Below are positions 35,130-46,570 of a stretch of DNA of 64,000 nucleotides, piece by piece; the first letter of the stretch is position 1; each line of letters opens with the position of its first letter. A program made the position numbers and the translations under genes. Below the pieces are notes generated by a model. It had not been told where the DNA came from. It was given only the letters and a program-made list of their open reading frames with translations, and did not search any database. The stretch is taken from NCBI RefSeq assembly GCF_012848475.1, contig NZ_CP051666.1, positions 1,825,501-1,889,500 on the forward strand, in the 5' to 3' direction. The stretch comes from Marinobacterium sp. LSUCC0821 (GTDB taxonomy: Bacteria; Pseudomonadota; Gammaproteobacteria; Pseudomonadales; Balneatricaceae).

Positions 35130-36454
35130 GCCCCTCAGCCACATCAATGAATCGGCAAGTCTGGGCACTTGCCTGGCCGATGCTGCTATCAAACATCACC
35201 GTGCCACTAGTGGGATTAGTTGATAGCGCAGTTGTTGGCCACCTTGATGACCCTAAACACTTAGGGGCCGTTGCAGTCGGCGCGATGCTATTCACAACGA
35301 TCTATTGGGCATTTGGATTTCTGCGCATGGGCACAACGGGCTTAGTGGCTAAAGCCTATGGCCGCGATAACGATGCTCAAAACAAAACCCTGTTTGCACA
35401 AGCCGGAGTTCTCGCTTTAATACTTGGACTCGGGATGTGGTTACTGCAACAGCCATTGCTGACCCTAGGCCTTAATTGGATGGGACCGGAAGCGAGCGTC
35501 CACAGCACCGCCAGAGAGTATTCCGATATTCGTATCTTTGGCGCACCTGCTGCCCTGTTCAACTATGTTCTCATTGGCTGGTTTGTGGGAAACCAAAACA
35601 CCCGCGTTCCTTTGATACTGCTGACAGTTATCAACCTCATTAACTTAGTTTTAGATCTTATCTTCGTGATGGGTTTTGGCTGGGGAGCTGGTGGGGTTGC
35701 AGCAGCGACTATCTGCGCCGAGTACTCGGGCTCTATCCTAGGCCTTTATCTAGCGTTACGAATGGTTAAACAGCTCGAAGGAGATCTGAATCGAGAAGCA
35801 CTGACTCATCTCAAAGGTTATTCGGATCTCTTTCAGGTTAATAAGTACCTATTTGTTCGCACGGCCTCACTGCTTTTTATGTTCGCTTTCTTTACTGCAC
35901 AGGGCGCTCGACTTGGGACCGATACACTATCGGCTAACGCGCTGCTTCTGAATTTCTTAATGCTGATCTCCCATGCGCTAGATGGCTTTGCACACGCCGC
36001 AGAAGCTGTTTGTGGACGCTACGCAGGTGCAGGGCAACGCGATAAGTTTTACGAAGCGGTGAAGGCATGTACCCGATGGTCAATCGTATTTTCCCTGCTT
36101 CTATCTCTCATTTTCGTGATTGGCGGCCAACAGATTTTGAGACTGATGACCGATATCGAATCGGTACTGGCAGTTGCTGATGAGTACCTTCCGTTTATCT
36201 GGCTACTGCCGTTAATTGCTGTATGGAGCTACCTTCAAGATGGCATTTTAGTCGGGACAACCCAGTCCAAAGCGATGCTCAAGATCATGTTGATTACCGT
36301 GTTCGTCACCTTCCTTCCGGTATGGTGGTTCACTACTGACCTGGGGAACACCGGGCTTTGGATCGCCTTTCTAGCAGCCTTTGTTGCACGAGCAGCAACG
36401 GGGTTTGTGATCTTTAAACGATTTGATCGTGATGGGGTTTGGTTTAGAGCCTAA
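35126..36454 (+). CDS. MATE family efflux transporter (DinF-like)
   Basis: 442 residues with about 12 helices. The N-terminus AWPMLLSNITVPLVGLVDSAVVGHL and the repeat half starting near LFVRTASLLFMFAFFTAQGARLG match the DinF branch of MATE exporters. The substrate is unknown. It is translationally coupled to znuB (ATGA), so it is probably under Zur control too. The next codon choice, ATG at 35147 (MNRQVW), is an alternative start. Confidence 0.9.
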   Translation: MSPSATSMNRQVWALAWPMLLSNITVPLVGLVDSAVVGHLDDPKHLGAVAVGAMLFTTIYWAFGFLRMGTTGLVAKAYGRDNDAQNKTLFAQAGVLALILGLGMWLLQQPLLTLGLNWMGPEASVHSTAREYSDIRIFGAPAALFNYVLIGWFVGNQNTRVPLILLTVINLINLVLDLIFVMGFGWGAGGVAAATICAEYSGSILGLYLALRMVKQLEGDLNREALTHLKGYSDLFQVNKYLFVRTASLLFMFAFFTAQGARLGTDTLSANALLLNFLMLISHALDGFAHAAEAVCGRYAGAGQRDKFYEAVKACTRWSIVFSLLLSLIFVIGGQQILRLMTDIESVLAVADEYLPFIWLLPLIAVWSYLQDGILVGTTQSKAMLKIMLITVFVTFLPVWWFTTDLGNTGLWIAFLAAFVARAATGFVIFKRFDRDGVWFRA

Positions 36455-36460
36455 GACCGG

Positions 36461-36543
36461 TCGGGGCCTTCCCCTTTGGGGCAGGTCCCTCGTACAGGGT
36501 GCTTTCGTAGGAGTGACCTGCTCTCGAAGAAAGAAAGCCCCGA
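36461..36543 (+). repeat. REP-like element, copy 1 (83 nt)
   Basis: It begins TCGGGGCCTT, then has the hairpin CCCC-TTT-GGGG (36471-36481), then a 58-nt block starting TCCCTCGTACAG (36486-36543) that matches copy 2 at 53 of 58 positions. The internal GTAGGAGTGACCTGCTCTCGA resembles the Pseudomonas-type GTAGGAGCG...CTCGCGA intergenic repeats. Confidence 0.75.
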
Positions 36544-36572
36544 TATTTTTGTTATTGAGAAGTAATTTAGAT

Positions 36573-36734
36573 ATGAATGAAGAAGATATTAACAAAGAGA
36601 TAAACGAGGCCTTTTCACGTTTTGATAAAGGCCAAGCTCGCTTTCTAGAAAGCAATGCCGCTGAAGTTGAAATGGAGAGGCGTAAAGCTTTGATTCGTGC
36701 TGAGAATCGTAGAAATAGAGTAGAAGCGCCTTAA
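36573..36734 (+). CDS. Small uncharacterised charged protein (53 aa)
   Basis: ATG 36573 to TAA 36734. It encodes a soluble, highly charged, probably helical peptide (KEINEAFSRFDKGQARFLES, then EMERRKALIRAENRRNR). Only a weak ribosome site (GAGAAG) is present. It lies exactly between the two REP-like copies. Family unknown; it could be spurious. Confidence 0.45.
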   Translation: MNEEDINKEINEAFSRFDKGQARFLESNAAEVEMERRKALIRAENRRNRVEAP

Positions 36735-36741
36735 TCGGTCA

Positions 36742-36854
36742 CGGTTTGCCTTTGGCAATTCGTTCCTACAGTCAGGGTCTTCGGCTGCGCCGCAGATCCC
36801 TCGTACAAGGTGCTTTCGTAGGAGTGACCTACTCTCGAAGAGAGAAGGCCGCGA
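36742..36854 (+). repeat. REP-like element, copy 2, with an inverted half at its left
   Basis: The 83-nt element is 36772-36854: TCAGGGTCTT, hairpin CGGC-TGC-GCCG (36782-36792), then the 58-nt block. The hairpin arms differ from copy 1 on both sides in a compensating way. To the left, TTCGTTCCTACA (36759-36770) is the reverse of a TGTAGGAACGAA-type head, giving a head-to-head pair like a BIME. Confidence 0.72.
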
Positions 36855-36860
36855 CATCTA

Positions 36861-37436
36861 TCAGTTTTGGGTGCAGGATTCGAACTGTGGGCAGGTGATT
36901 AGGTGATCGTTTACGAAACCGGTGGCTTGCAGGTAGGCGTAGACTATTGTTGAGCCGAAGAAACGAATTCCGCGTTTTTTGAGATCTTTAGCGATCTGTT
37001 TTGAAAGTTCTGTCTCTGCTGGGATATCTGCCATTGTTTTGGGGTTAGTTACGATCGTTTTAGTGTCCATAAAGGACCAGATGTAGTTCGCAAAACCACT
37101 AAACTCCGCTGAAATTTCTAAAAATATACGCGAATTGTTTATAGATGCTTCGATCTTGGCACGATTTCGAATAACTCCTGCATCTGCTAGCATCGCCTCA
37201 ATCTCTTTCTCACCAAATTGAGCTACTTTGTGCGGATCGAAGTTGCAGTAGTGATGGCGATACCCTTCTCGCTTATTCAGCACTGTTCTCCAGCTTAAAC
37301 CTGCTTGGGCAGACTCTAGGATCAAAAACTCAAAAAGGGTGTGGTCATCTGTTCTAAGCCTACCCCACTCATCATCATGGTACTGATGCTCAATCTCTGA
37401 GTGGCGGGCCCACCCGCAGATTTCACTGTCAGCCAT
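36861..37436 (-). CDS. tag: DNA-3-methyladenine glycosylase I
   Basis: 191 residues; excises 3-methyladenine from alkylated DNA. The N-terminus ICGWARHSEIEHQYHDDEWGR and the region FEFLILESAQAGLSWRTVLNKREGYR are family hallmarks. The zinc-binding residues appear as a Cys near 7, a His near 17, and His and Cys in DHLITCPQF at the C-terminus. It is separated by one base from the upstream yheV gene, so the two are probably co-transcribed. Confidence 0.95.
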   Translation of the reverse strand: MADSEICGWARHSEIEHQYHDDEWGRLRTDDHTLFEFLILESAQAGLSWRTVLNKREGYRHHYCNFDPHKVAQFGEKEIEAMLADAGVIRNRAKIEASINNSRIFLEISAEFSGFANYIWSFMDTKTIVTNPKTMADIPAETELSKQIAKDLKKRGIRFFGSTIVYAYLQATGFVNDHLITCPQFESCTQN

Positions 37437-37437
37437 C

Positions 37438-37716
37438 TTAGTGGTCTTTTGCCTGTGGGTTTGGATAGAACTGCAGCGGTTGCGCAGTCACTTCGGTTTC
37501 TAGTGTCTTAGTCAGCGGATCGGCGGCGCCTTCATGATTAACCCGCGTCTCTAGCTCTTCGGCTTCGGGGCGACCATCTAGGCGAAGACTATCCTCGAAA
37601 CCACACTTCACACACTCACGATATTCGCGCTCTTCGTCACGATACATACGGGTGGTATCCATCTCTGCACAACGTGGACAGACTACACCCGCGACAAAAC
37701 GTTTTACGACAGACAT
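37438..37716 (-). CDS. yheV: YheV family putative zinc ribbon protein
   Basis: 92 residues. Two CxxC knuckles (VCPRC and CVKCG) 21 residues apart make a zinc ribbon; the N-terminus VVKRFVAGVVCPRCAEMD is the family signature. It lies 15 bp after prlC, the same neighbour as in E. coli and many relatives. Function unknown. Confidence 0.92.
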   Translation of the reverse strand: MSVVKRFVAGVVCPRCAEMDTTRMYRDEEREYRECVKCGFEDSLRLDGRPEAEELETRVNHEGAADPLTKTLETEVTAQPLQFYPNPQAKDH

Positions 37717-37731
37717 TCTTATCTCCTGATT

Positions 37732-39762
37732 TTATGCGGCAATGCCTGAATGACGAAGTAGTGCATCCACTTCAGGTTCGCGACCGCGGAACTCAACAAA
37801 GAGCTCCATAGGCTCTTCTGAACCGCCCTTCTCAAGAATCGCTTTACGGAAGGATGCGCCGGTCTCTGCATTGAAGATCCCCTCCTCTTCAAAACGTGAG
37901 AAGGCGTCTGCAGATAGCACTTCTGCCCATTTATAGCTGTAATAACCCGCCGCATATCCTCCAGCAAAGATATGGCTAAAGCTGTGCTGGAATCGGTTAA
38001 AGCTTGGCGGTGACATAACAGCGACTTCAGCACGTACCTTGTCTAACACTGTTTGAACTTCAGTTCTGCCCGGCTCAAAGTCACGGTGCAAGATGAAATC
38101 AAATAGCGAAAATTCTAACTGGCGAACCATCATCATGCCGGACTGGAAGTGCTTAGCCTCCAAGAGACGATCTAGTTTCTCTTGGGGTAATGCTTCACCT
38201 GTTTGGTAGTGAGCTGAGATGAGCGCAAGCGCTTCAGGCTCCCAACACCAGTTCTCAAGGAACTGACTTGGTAGCTCGACAGCATCCCAAGCGACACCAT
38301 TAATACCGCTGATATCCGCATGCTCCATCTGGGTCAGCATGTGATGGATACCGTGACCAAATTCATGGAATAGCGTAGTGACTTCATCATGAGTCAGTAG
38401 CGCTGGTTCACCTTTCAGTGGCGGTGTGAAGTTACACACCAGGTAGGCAACTGGCAGCTGAACCGTACCATCCTTTTGACGGCGCACACGGCAATCGTCC
38501 ATCCAGGCACCACCGCGTTTACCTGAACGAGCAAATGGGTCTAGGTAACAGTGCGCCAATACCTCACCATCGCGCGATAGCTCAAATAGACGCACATCAG
38601 CATGGTAGGTATCAAATTCAGCAATCTCTTCAACTTTTACACCGAATAGACGATCAGTAATCTCAAATAAACCGTTAAGCACACGTGGCAATGGGAAGTA
38701 AGGACGAAGCTCTTGCTGCGAAATATTAAAGCGCTGCTGTTTCAGCTTCTCTGCATAAAAGGTGAGGTCCCAAGCTTCAACACTCTCTAGGTTACCCGAC
38801 TCTTTAGCAAAGGCGCGAAGCTCATCGAGTTCGGTAACGGCTTGTGGGCGACTGCGAGCAGCCAAGTCCTCTAGGAACTGCACAACCTGATCTGTCGATT
38901 GCGCCATCTTTGTAGCAAGTGAATACTCTGCATAGTTTGCAAAGCCCAGTAGTTGAGCAAGCTCTAAACGCAGCGTGAGGATCTCCGTAATGAGATTCGA
39001 GTTATCCCACTGGCCTGCCGTTGGTCCCTGATCAGAGGCACGTGTTGCATAGGCTGAGTAGAACTCTTTACGCAGTTCACGGCTCTCCGCTTGCAGCATC
39101 ACTGCGTAGTAGACAGGGAAATCCAGAGTGAGAACCCAACCCTCAAGCTCGCGCTCCTCGGCAGCAGACTTTGCGGCAACTAAGACATGCTCTGGAAGAC
39201 CAGCTAGGTCTGCATCATCGGTCACATGTTTAACCCATCCCTGGGTTGCGTCGAGTACGTTTTCAGAGAATTTTGTAGTCAGTTCAGAGAGTTTCAACTG
39301 CAGTTCTGCGTAACGCTGCTGCTTCTCTTTTTCAAGACCGATCCCCGCCAGACGGAAGTCACGCAGTGAGTTAGTAATCACTTTCTTCTGAGGCGATGAT
39401 AACTTTTGAAAAGCATCACTTGCCGAAAACGCTTCAAAGGCTTGATAGAGTTTTTCGTTCTGGCCAAGCTCCGTAAAGTACTCAGAGAGCTTAGGAAGAC
39501 AGGCATTGTAGGCCTCACGCACCTCATCTGAGTTACGCACTGCATTGAGATGAGAAACTGGAGACCAAGCCTGAGCAAGCTCGTCATTGAGGTGCTCAAT
39601 TTCACCAACCAGGCTCTGCCAGTCGGTCATGGGTTGTTCTACCAGTTCGGCAATGCGCGCTCGGTTTCGCTCTAAGAGGTGCTCAATTGCGGGCACCATA
39701 TGCTCTGCTTTAATTGCACTAAATGGAGGTAGTGCAGCCGGTGTTAACAACGGATTACTCAT
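37732..39762 (-). CDS. prlC: Oligopeptidase A
   Basis: 676-residue M3 zinc metallopeptidase that degrades signal-peptide and other oligopeptide fragments in the cytoplasm. Zinc motif TLFHEFGHGIHHML gives HExxH, with the third ligand in the glutamate downstream (NWCWEPEALALIS). The start NPLLTPAALPPFSAIKAEHMVPAIEHLL is typical. First gene of prlC-yheV-tag. Confidence 0.96.
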   Translation of the reverse strand: MSNPLLTPAALPPFSAIKAEHMVPAIEHLLERNRARIAELVEQPMTDWQSLVGEIEHLNDELAQAWSPVSHLNAVRNSDEVREAYNACLPKLSEYFTELGQNEKLYQAFEAFSASDAFQKLSSPQKKVITNSLRDFRLAGIGLEKEKQQRYAELQLKLSELTTKFSENVLDATQGWVKHVTDDADLAGLPEHVLVAAKSAAEERELEGWVLTLDFPVYYAVMLQAESRELRKEFYSAYATRASDQGPTAGQWDNSNLITEILTLRLELAQLLGFANYAEYSLATKMAQSTDQVVQFLEDLAARSRPQAVTELDELRAFAKESGNLESVEAWDLTFYAEKLKQQRFNISQQELRPYFPLPRVLNGLFEITDRLFGVKVEEIAEFDTYHADVRLFELSRDGEVLAHCYLDPFARSGKRGGAWMDDCRVRRQKDGTVQLPVAYLVCNFTPPLKGEPALLTHDEVTTLFHEFGHGIHHMLTQMEHADISGINGVAWDAVELPSQFLENWCWEPEALALISAHYQTGEALPQEKLDRLLEAKHFQSGMMMVRQLEFSLFDFILHRDFEPGRTEVQTVLDKVRAEVAVMSPPSFNRFQHSFSHIFAGGYAAGYYSYKWAEVLSADAFSRFEEEGIFNAETGASFRKAILEKGGSEEPMELFVEFRGREPEVDALLRHSGIAA

Positions 39763-39856
39763 TAAAATCTCCGAGTCTCTAATTCAATCTACTTACTATA
39801 CAATGGGGCGATTAGATCATTTATTCAACTGGCACCTCAGGATAAAGGAGCAACTC

Positions 39857-40399
39857 ATGAAACTTCGCCCATTTAAAGGTATTACACCCACCCTTGGTGA
39901 ACGCGTATTTGTGGATCCAAGCTCCGTGGTACTCGGCGATGTGGTGCTAGGTGATGACAGCTCTGTTTGGCCGCTTGTCGCTATTCGCGGGGATATGAAT
40001 CACATTCGGATTGGGGCTAGAAGTAATGTCCAGGATGGTGCCATTTTACATATCACCCATGCCAGCAGTTACAACCCTGATGGCTACCCTTTACTCATCG
40101 GTGACGAGGTAACGATTGGCCATATGGCGATGCTGCATGGCTGCACAATAGGCAACCGGGTGCTCGTTGGCATGTCTGCAACCGTGATGGACGGTGCCGT
40201 TGTCGAAGATGACGTGGTAATTGGTGCGGGCTCACTTGTACCACCAGGTAAGCGCCTTGAGAGCGGCAAACTCTATATGGGCCGCCCCGTCAAAGAGGTG
40301 CGAGATCTCACCGAAAAGGAGCTGAGTTTCTTTAGCTACTCAGCCTCTAACTATGTGAAATTGAAGGATGAGCACCTTCAGGAAGATTGGGCGGGGTAA
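39857..40399 (+). CDS. Gamma carbonic anhydrase-like protein (YrdA/PaaY type)
   Basis: 180 residues forming a left-handed beta helix of hexapeptide repeats. Zinc-binding histidines are in GAILHITH and IGHMAMLHGC; VAIRGDMNHIRIG holds the conserved Arg and Asp. The start ATG 39857 has AAGGAG (39845-39850) six bases upstream. Members are trimeric; many have carbonic anhydrase folds with unproven activity. Confidence 0.92.
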   Translation: MKLRPFKGITPTLGERVFVDPSSVVLGDVVLGDDSSVWPLVAIRGDMNHIRIGARSNVQDGAILHITHASSYNPDGYPLLIGDEVTIGHMAMLHGCTIGNRVLVGMSATVMDGAVVEDDVVIGAGSLVPPGKRLESGKLYMGRPVKEVRDLTEKELSFFSYSASNYVKLKDEHLQEDWAG

Positions 40400-40440
40400 G
40401 CCTTCGGGGCGTTAATGATTACGAAGCGTAATTAGAAAAT

Positions 40441-40516
40441 GGTGTCAGACCGGAGGTCAGACACCGGAGCTTCGAAATAATTTTTGGCACCGGGGTCTGA
40501 CCTTTGGTCTGACCCC
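40441..40516. repeat. Twin hairpin element with GTCTGACC arms
   Basis: Hairpin 1 (40441-40465) is GGTGTCAGACC-GGA-GGTCAGACACC; hairpin 2 (40492-40516) is GGGGTCTGACC-TTT-GGTCTGACCCC. Each has 11-base arms, a 3-nt loop and a single mismatch at arm position 7. It lies between two convergent genes, resembles dispersed GGGGTCAGACC repeats, and may also end transcription. Confidence 0.72.
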
Positions 40517-40536
40517 ACTCTTGAACCCGGCAGAGA

Positions 40537-42906
40537 CTAAGCTTTCGCCTTAGCCATCTCACGCAGTCGTTTAACCACTTCAGCACCGATTGAGCGCTGG
40601 TTGAATACACCATCCGCCTTCTCTTTGCCGGCATCTCTGCCCATCAGCAGTTCAAGCGCTTGATCCACTGTGGCAACTGAGTAGATTGAGAAAACACCTT
40701 GGCGAACGGCATCCACTACCTCTTGCTTCAACATAAGGTGTCTTACGTTAGCCTGAGGAATGATGACACCCTGTCGACCCGTTAATCCGCGAGTTTCACA
40801 CAGGCGGAAGAAGCCTTCGATCTTCTCATTAACGCCGCCTATGGCCTGCACCTCACCATACTGGTTGATGGAGCCGGTCATCGCAAACTGCTGCTTGATA
40901 GGAATATGGGTCAGTGCGGAGATGAGGGTACAGATCTCAGCCATTGAGGCGCTATCTCCGTCGATATAGCCATAAGACTGCTCCATCGCGATACTCGCAG
41001 AGATCGCCAGCGGGAAATCTTTTGCATAACGGTGGCCGAGGTAACCGGAAAGAATGAGTACGCCTTTAGAGTGTATCGGCTGCCCGAGTGTGACCTCTCG
41101 CTCGATATCAACGATACCGCGGCTACCCGGGTGCACAGTTGCGGTGATACGCGCAGGTGTACCAAAGCTAACATCGCCGACTTGAAGTACCGTTAAGCCG
41201 TTCGATTTACCAATCGCCTCGCCGTCAGTATCGATCAATACGGTCTCATTGGTAATACCTTCATGAATCTTCTGGGCAAGGCGACCGGTGCGGCGCTCTT
41301 TGGCAGCAAGCGCTGCGTCGACATGGTGGGCGTCGATGTATTTATCCTCGACGCTGTTACGTCGGTAATCCGCTTCGCAGAGTAGATCTTTAAGCTCACC
41401 AATGTGTGCTGAGAGCATGTCCTGATCACCAGCAAGCCGTGATGAGTGCTCTACTAACCGCGCCACACCCTCACGCGTTAATGGTGCCAACTTCTCTTCA
41501 TTAGCGAGGGTGCTCATCAACCTCGCATATTGTCGAATGGTGGCATCGGTGCGTGGCACATCCTCTTCAAAATCGACAACAACTCGGAACATCTTCTCGA
41601 AGTCATGATCTAGATCTTGGAGTAGGTAGTAGATATCTCGACCACCTATCAGCACCAGCTTCACGTTCAGATCTATCGCTTCTGGCGAAAGCGTTACTGT
41701 GCTAATACCGGTGAATTCACTGGCCGGATTCTCGATTCGAATTTCATGGGCTTTGAGGGCACGTTTAAGCGCTTGATAAACAAAGGGCTGTTCAAGGAGC
41801 TTCTCTGCTTCAATGACTAGGTAACCGCCATTAGCACGATGCAAGGCGCCCGAACGAATCAGGCGGTAGTTGGTAACCATAGCGCCCATTTCTGAGTTGT
41901 ACTCAACACGGCCAAATAGGTTTTCATAGCTTGGGTGCGCTTCGTAAACGACCGGCGCACCTTTGGTCCGCTCGTTATCAACTAGCAGGTTAAGCCCATA
42001 ATTATCGTTCATGAACTCACGACGGGCGGCTTCTGATTTACTTTCGAAGATCCCATCTGCAACCATTTCACCAGCGTTGCGAATCAGATCATGCTCGACA
42101 TCATTCAGATAGTCATTCACACCGGATAGGTTTGAATACTCAGTTCGCACCTCATCAAAGAGTGGAACAAGCGTGTGACGTGCGGTATCGCGGTCTAGAT
42201 AGCGAAGTGCATCAGCTGCTTCACGGCGCCAGCGAGGCATCTCGGTGAGCTGCTCATTCAACAGCTCTTCAAGTTCCGAGATGTGTAGATTGAATGCATC
42301 ACGAATCTCTTCTGGTAGTGCCGAAAAAACAGCCTCATCAATTGCCTGTCCCTCAGCTACTGGTGTAAAGCCAATGGTACCGGCATCACGATAGACGGCG
42401 ATCGAGTACTCGCGCCCTTTACGCTCAACAACCTCTACAGCAGCATCATAAAGTCGCGCAAAATCACGTTCTATGGTGCTCTTTTGGCGTTGATAGGTTG
42501 GGTTTTCAAAGGCAGCTGGCAGCTCTGTTATGGCACGGTTCAACAGCTTGCTTAGGTCTCGCTGTAGCTTAACCCCTTTACCTGCAGGCAGTTTTAGAGC
42601 CTTAGGGTAGCGAGTATCTGAAATATTCTTGAGATAGCACCAGTCGTATGGTTTGTTCTGTCTCTTCGCTGCAGATTTTAGATTCTCCATCGCGAATGAG
42701 AAACGGCCGGTATGCGGCGTGCCCATCACGAAGAGGTTATAACCTGGACGTACCATACCGACCCCAAACTCCATCGCTTCAATAGCGCGCTCTTGGCCAA
42801 AGAAGCCACTGTAGCCTTCTAGGTCATCGGTGGTTTTGAAAGGGAGTAACTCGCTGTCGCAAGTACGGTAGAGCTGATCGACGGAGAGAGGAGCGAGCTT
42901 TTCCAT
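40537..42906 (-). CDS. Lon-related ATP-dependent protease
   Basis: 789 residues, related to E. coli YcbZ. The N-terminal third has the family block SGFFGQERAIEAMEFGVGMVRPGYNLFVMG with an atypical nucleotide loop GTPHTGRFSFAM. The protease domain has the Ser-Lys dyad: Ser near 652 in DGDSASMAE and Lys near 695 in GGVNEKIEGFF, about 43 residues apart as in Lon. Members are cytoplasmic proteases of poorly defined targets. Monocistronic. Confidence 0.92.
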   Translation of the reverse strand: MEKLAPLSVDQLYRTCDSELLPFKTTDDLEGYSGFFGQERAIEAMEFGVGMVRPGYNLFVMGTPHTGRFSFAMENLKSAAKRQNKPYDWCYLKNISDTRYPKALKLPAGKGVKLQRDLSKLLNRAITELPAAFENPTYQRQKSTIERDFARLYDAAVEVVERKGREYSIAVYRDAGTIGFTPVAEGQAIDEAVFSALPEEIRDAFNLHISELEELLNEQLTEMPRWRREAADALRYLDRDTARHTLVPLFDEVRTEYSNLSGVNDYLNDVEHDLIRNAGEMVADGIFESKSEAARREFMNDNYGLNLLVDNERTKGAPVVYEAHPSYENLFGRVEYNSEMGAMVTNYRLIRSGALHRANGGYLVIEAEKLLEQPFVYQALKRALKAHEIRIENPASEFTGISTVTLSPEAIDLNVKLVLIGGRDIYYLLQDLDHDFEKMFRVVVDFEEDVPRTDATIRQYARLMSTLANEEKLAPLTREGVARLVEHSSRLAGDQDMLSAHIGELKDLLCEADYRRNSVEDKYIDAHHVDAALAAKERRTGRLAQKIHEGITNETVLIDTDGEAIGKSNGLTVLQVGDVSFGTPARITATVHPGSRGIVDIEREVTLGQPIHSKGVLILSGYLGHRYAKDFPLAISASIAMEQSYGYIDGDSASMAEICTLISALTHIPIKQQFAMTGSINQYGEVQAIGGVNEKIEGFFRLCETRGLTGRQGVIIPQANVRHLMLKQEVVDAVRQGVFSIYSVATVDQALELLMGRDAGKEKADGVFNQRSIGAEVVKRLREMAKAKA

Positions 42907-43004
42907 GTGGGTATCCCTAGCAGCGAATGGATACCCTAAGACTGACGGTCATGCCACGCTAAGTCAACGCTAAAACGGTGTAATTTTAGAGAAATTAACC
43001 AGTT

Positions 43005-45317
<2,313 letters not shown>

Positions 45318-45336
45318 ATCTCATTCGCTCAGAAAT

Positions 45337-46554
45337 TCAGAGTGACATTCTACCTGAGCTGCTGACTAAAACGAATCGTACACCCTCCCTCTGAATTACT
45401 CCCTGCAGTTCATACTCGGTCAATTTGATCTGTAACTCTGAAATTGCCATGCCAGACATAAGACAAAGCTGATCCAGTGAAGGCTGCTCTTTGCCAATCA
45501 GATGTAATAGTGGATCGAGTGGTGAGTGGTTGTTATTGACTGGAGCGCTTTTTACATAAGGGGTAAATTCACGCAAATCTTTGTGCAGAGCAAGAAGTAT
45601 ATCTTCAACATTTTCGACAAGTGCTGCGCCCTGTTTAATGAGGTGGTGACACCCCTGCGCACCTGGGTTATTCAAAGCGCCCGGAATTGCCATCACCTCT
45701 CTGCCCTGCTCAAGCGCTAATTTGGCGGTTACTAATGAGCCACTTTTAATTGATGCTTCAATAATTAACGTACCCAGGCTAAGCCCAGAGATGATTCGAT
45801 TGCGCTCGGGAAAAAGAAAAGGACGAGGCTGGGTGCCGGGAATCTGCTCAGTGATGATCGCCCCTCCAGAAACGAGTATCTGATCAGCAAGATTGGCATT
45901 TCGTGTTGGGTAGATTTGATCTGGCCCAGTCGCCATTACAGCGACAGTTTTTCCGAAGCGCTCGCTCGTTTGAGATAAAAAATCTTGGGCCGTCTGCTTA
46001 TCCGATTTAGCATCCAATCGCACACTGTGTGATATGGCTCCACGATGGGCTGCGGCATCTATCCCCAATGCTAAACCGCTTGTAACGTGTATACCGGCTG
46101 TGGCTAGGTCTGTGGCAAGACGTTCAGCCGTTGCCCGTCCAAGCGAACTCGACTTACGACTCCCTACTATCGCAACCTGCGGCTCTGCAAGGATTGCCGG
46201 ATCGCCTCGAACAAAAAGCACTGGCGGAGGGTCAAATAGGGTTTTAAGCAGTGGTGGATAGGAAGCCGAATCCAAGGCGACTGCAACACACTCTAACTTT
46301 GCGAGGCGCTCCAAAAGTTGCTGACTTCGTTCGGCAAGTCCATCAAGTTGTGCGAGTGAGTAGCGTCCAGTGGTCGCTTCAATAAGAAACTGTTTCAGGC
46401 CAGATGGGTCCCGAATAAGCTCGTTCCAGTGGGGTATCTCGAGTAGCATTTGAGCTACTCTGGGTCGCAGCGCCAACAGACGCAGGGCAACCCAATCCTC
46501 TAGGGCTGGTGGCATCCTTGCTCTCCAATTTTTATGAGCCGATCCTTGGCTCAT
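45337..46554 (-). CDS. dprA: DNA-processing protein DprA
   Basis: 405 residues; loads RecA onto incoming single-stranded DNA during natural transformation. The Rossmann-like core is VAIVGSRKSSSLGRATAERLA, TSGLALGIDAAAHRGA, TVAVMATGPDQIYPTRN and FPERNRIISGLS; a C-terminal winged helix (LDQLCLMSGMAISELQIKL) follows. Full length, so it is probably functional. Confidence 0.95.
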   Translation of the reverse strand: MSQGSAHKNWRARMPPALEDWVALRLLALRPRVAQMLLEIPHWNELIRDPSGLKQFLIEATTGRYSLAQLDGLAERSQQLLERLAKLECVAVALDSASYPPLLKTLFDPPPVLFVRGDPAILAEPQVAIVGSRKSSSLGRATAERLATDLATAGIHVTSGLALGIDAAAHRGAISHSVRLDAKSDKQTAQDFLSQTSERFGKTVAVMATGPDQIYPTRNANLADQILVSGGAIITEQIPGTQPRPFLFPERNRIISGLSLGTLIIEASIKSGSLVTAKLALEQGREVMAIPGALNNPGAQGCHHLIKQGAALVENVEDILLALHKDLREFTPYVKSAPVNNNHSPLDPLLHLIGKEQPSLDQLCLMSGMAISELQIKLTEYELQGVIQREGVRFVLVSSSGRMSL

Positions 46555-46570
46555 TATTTAGATATTTGTT

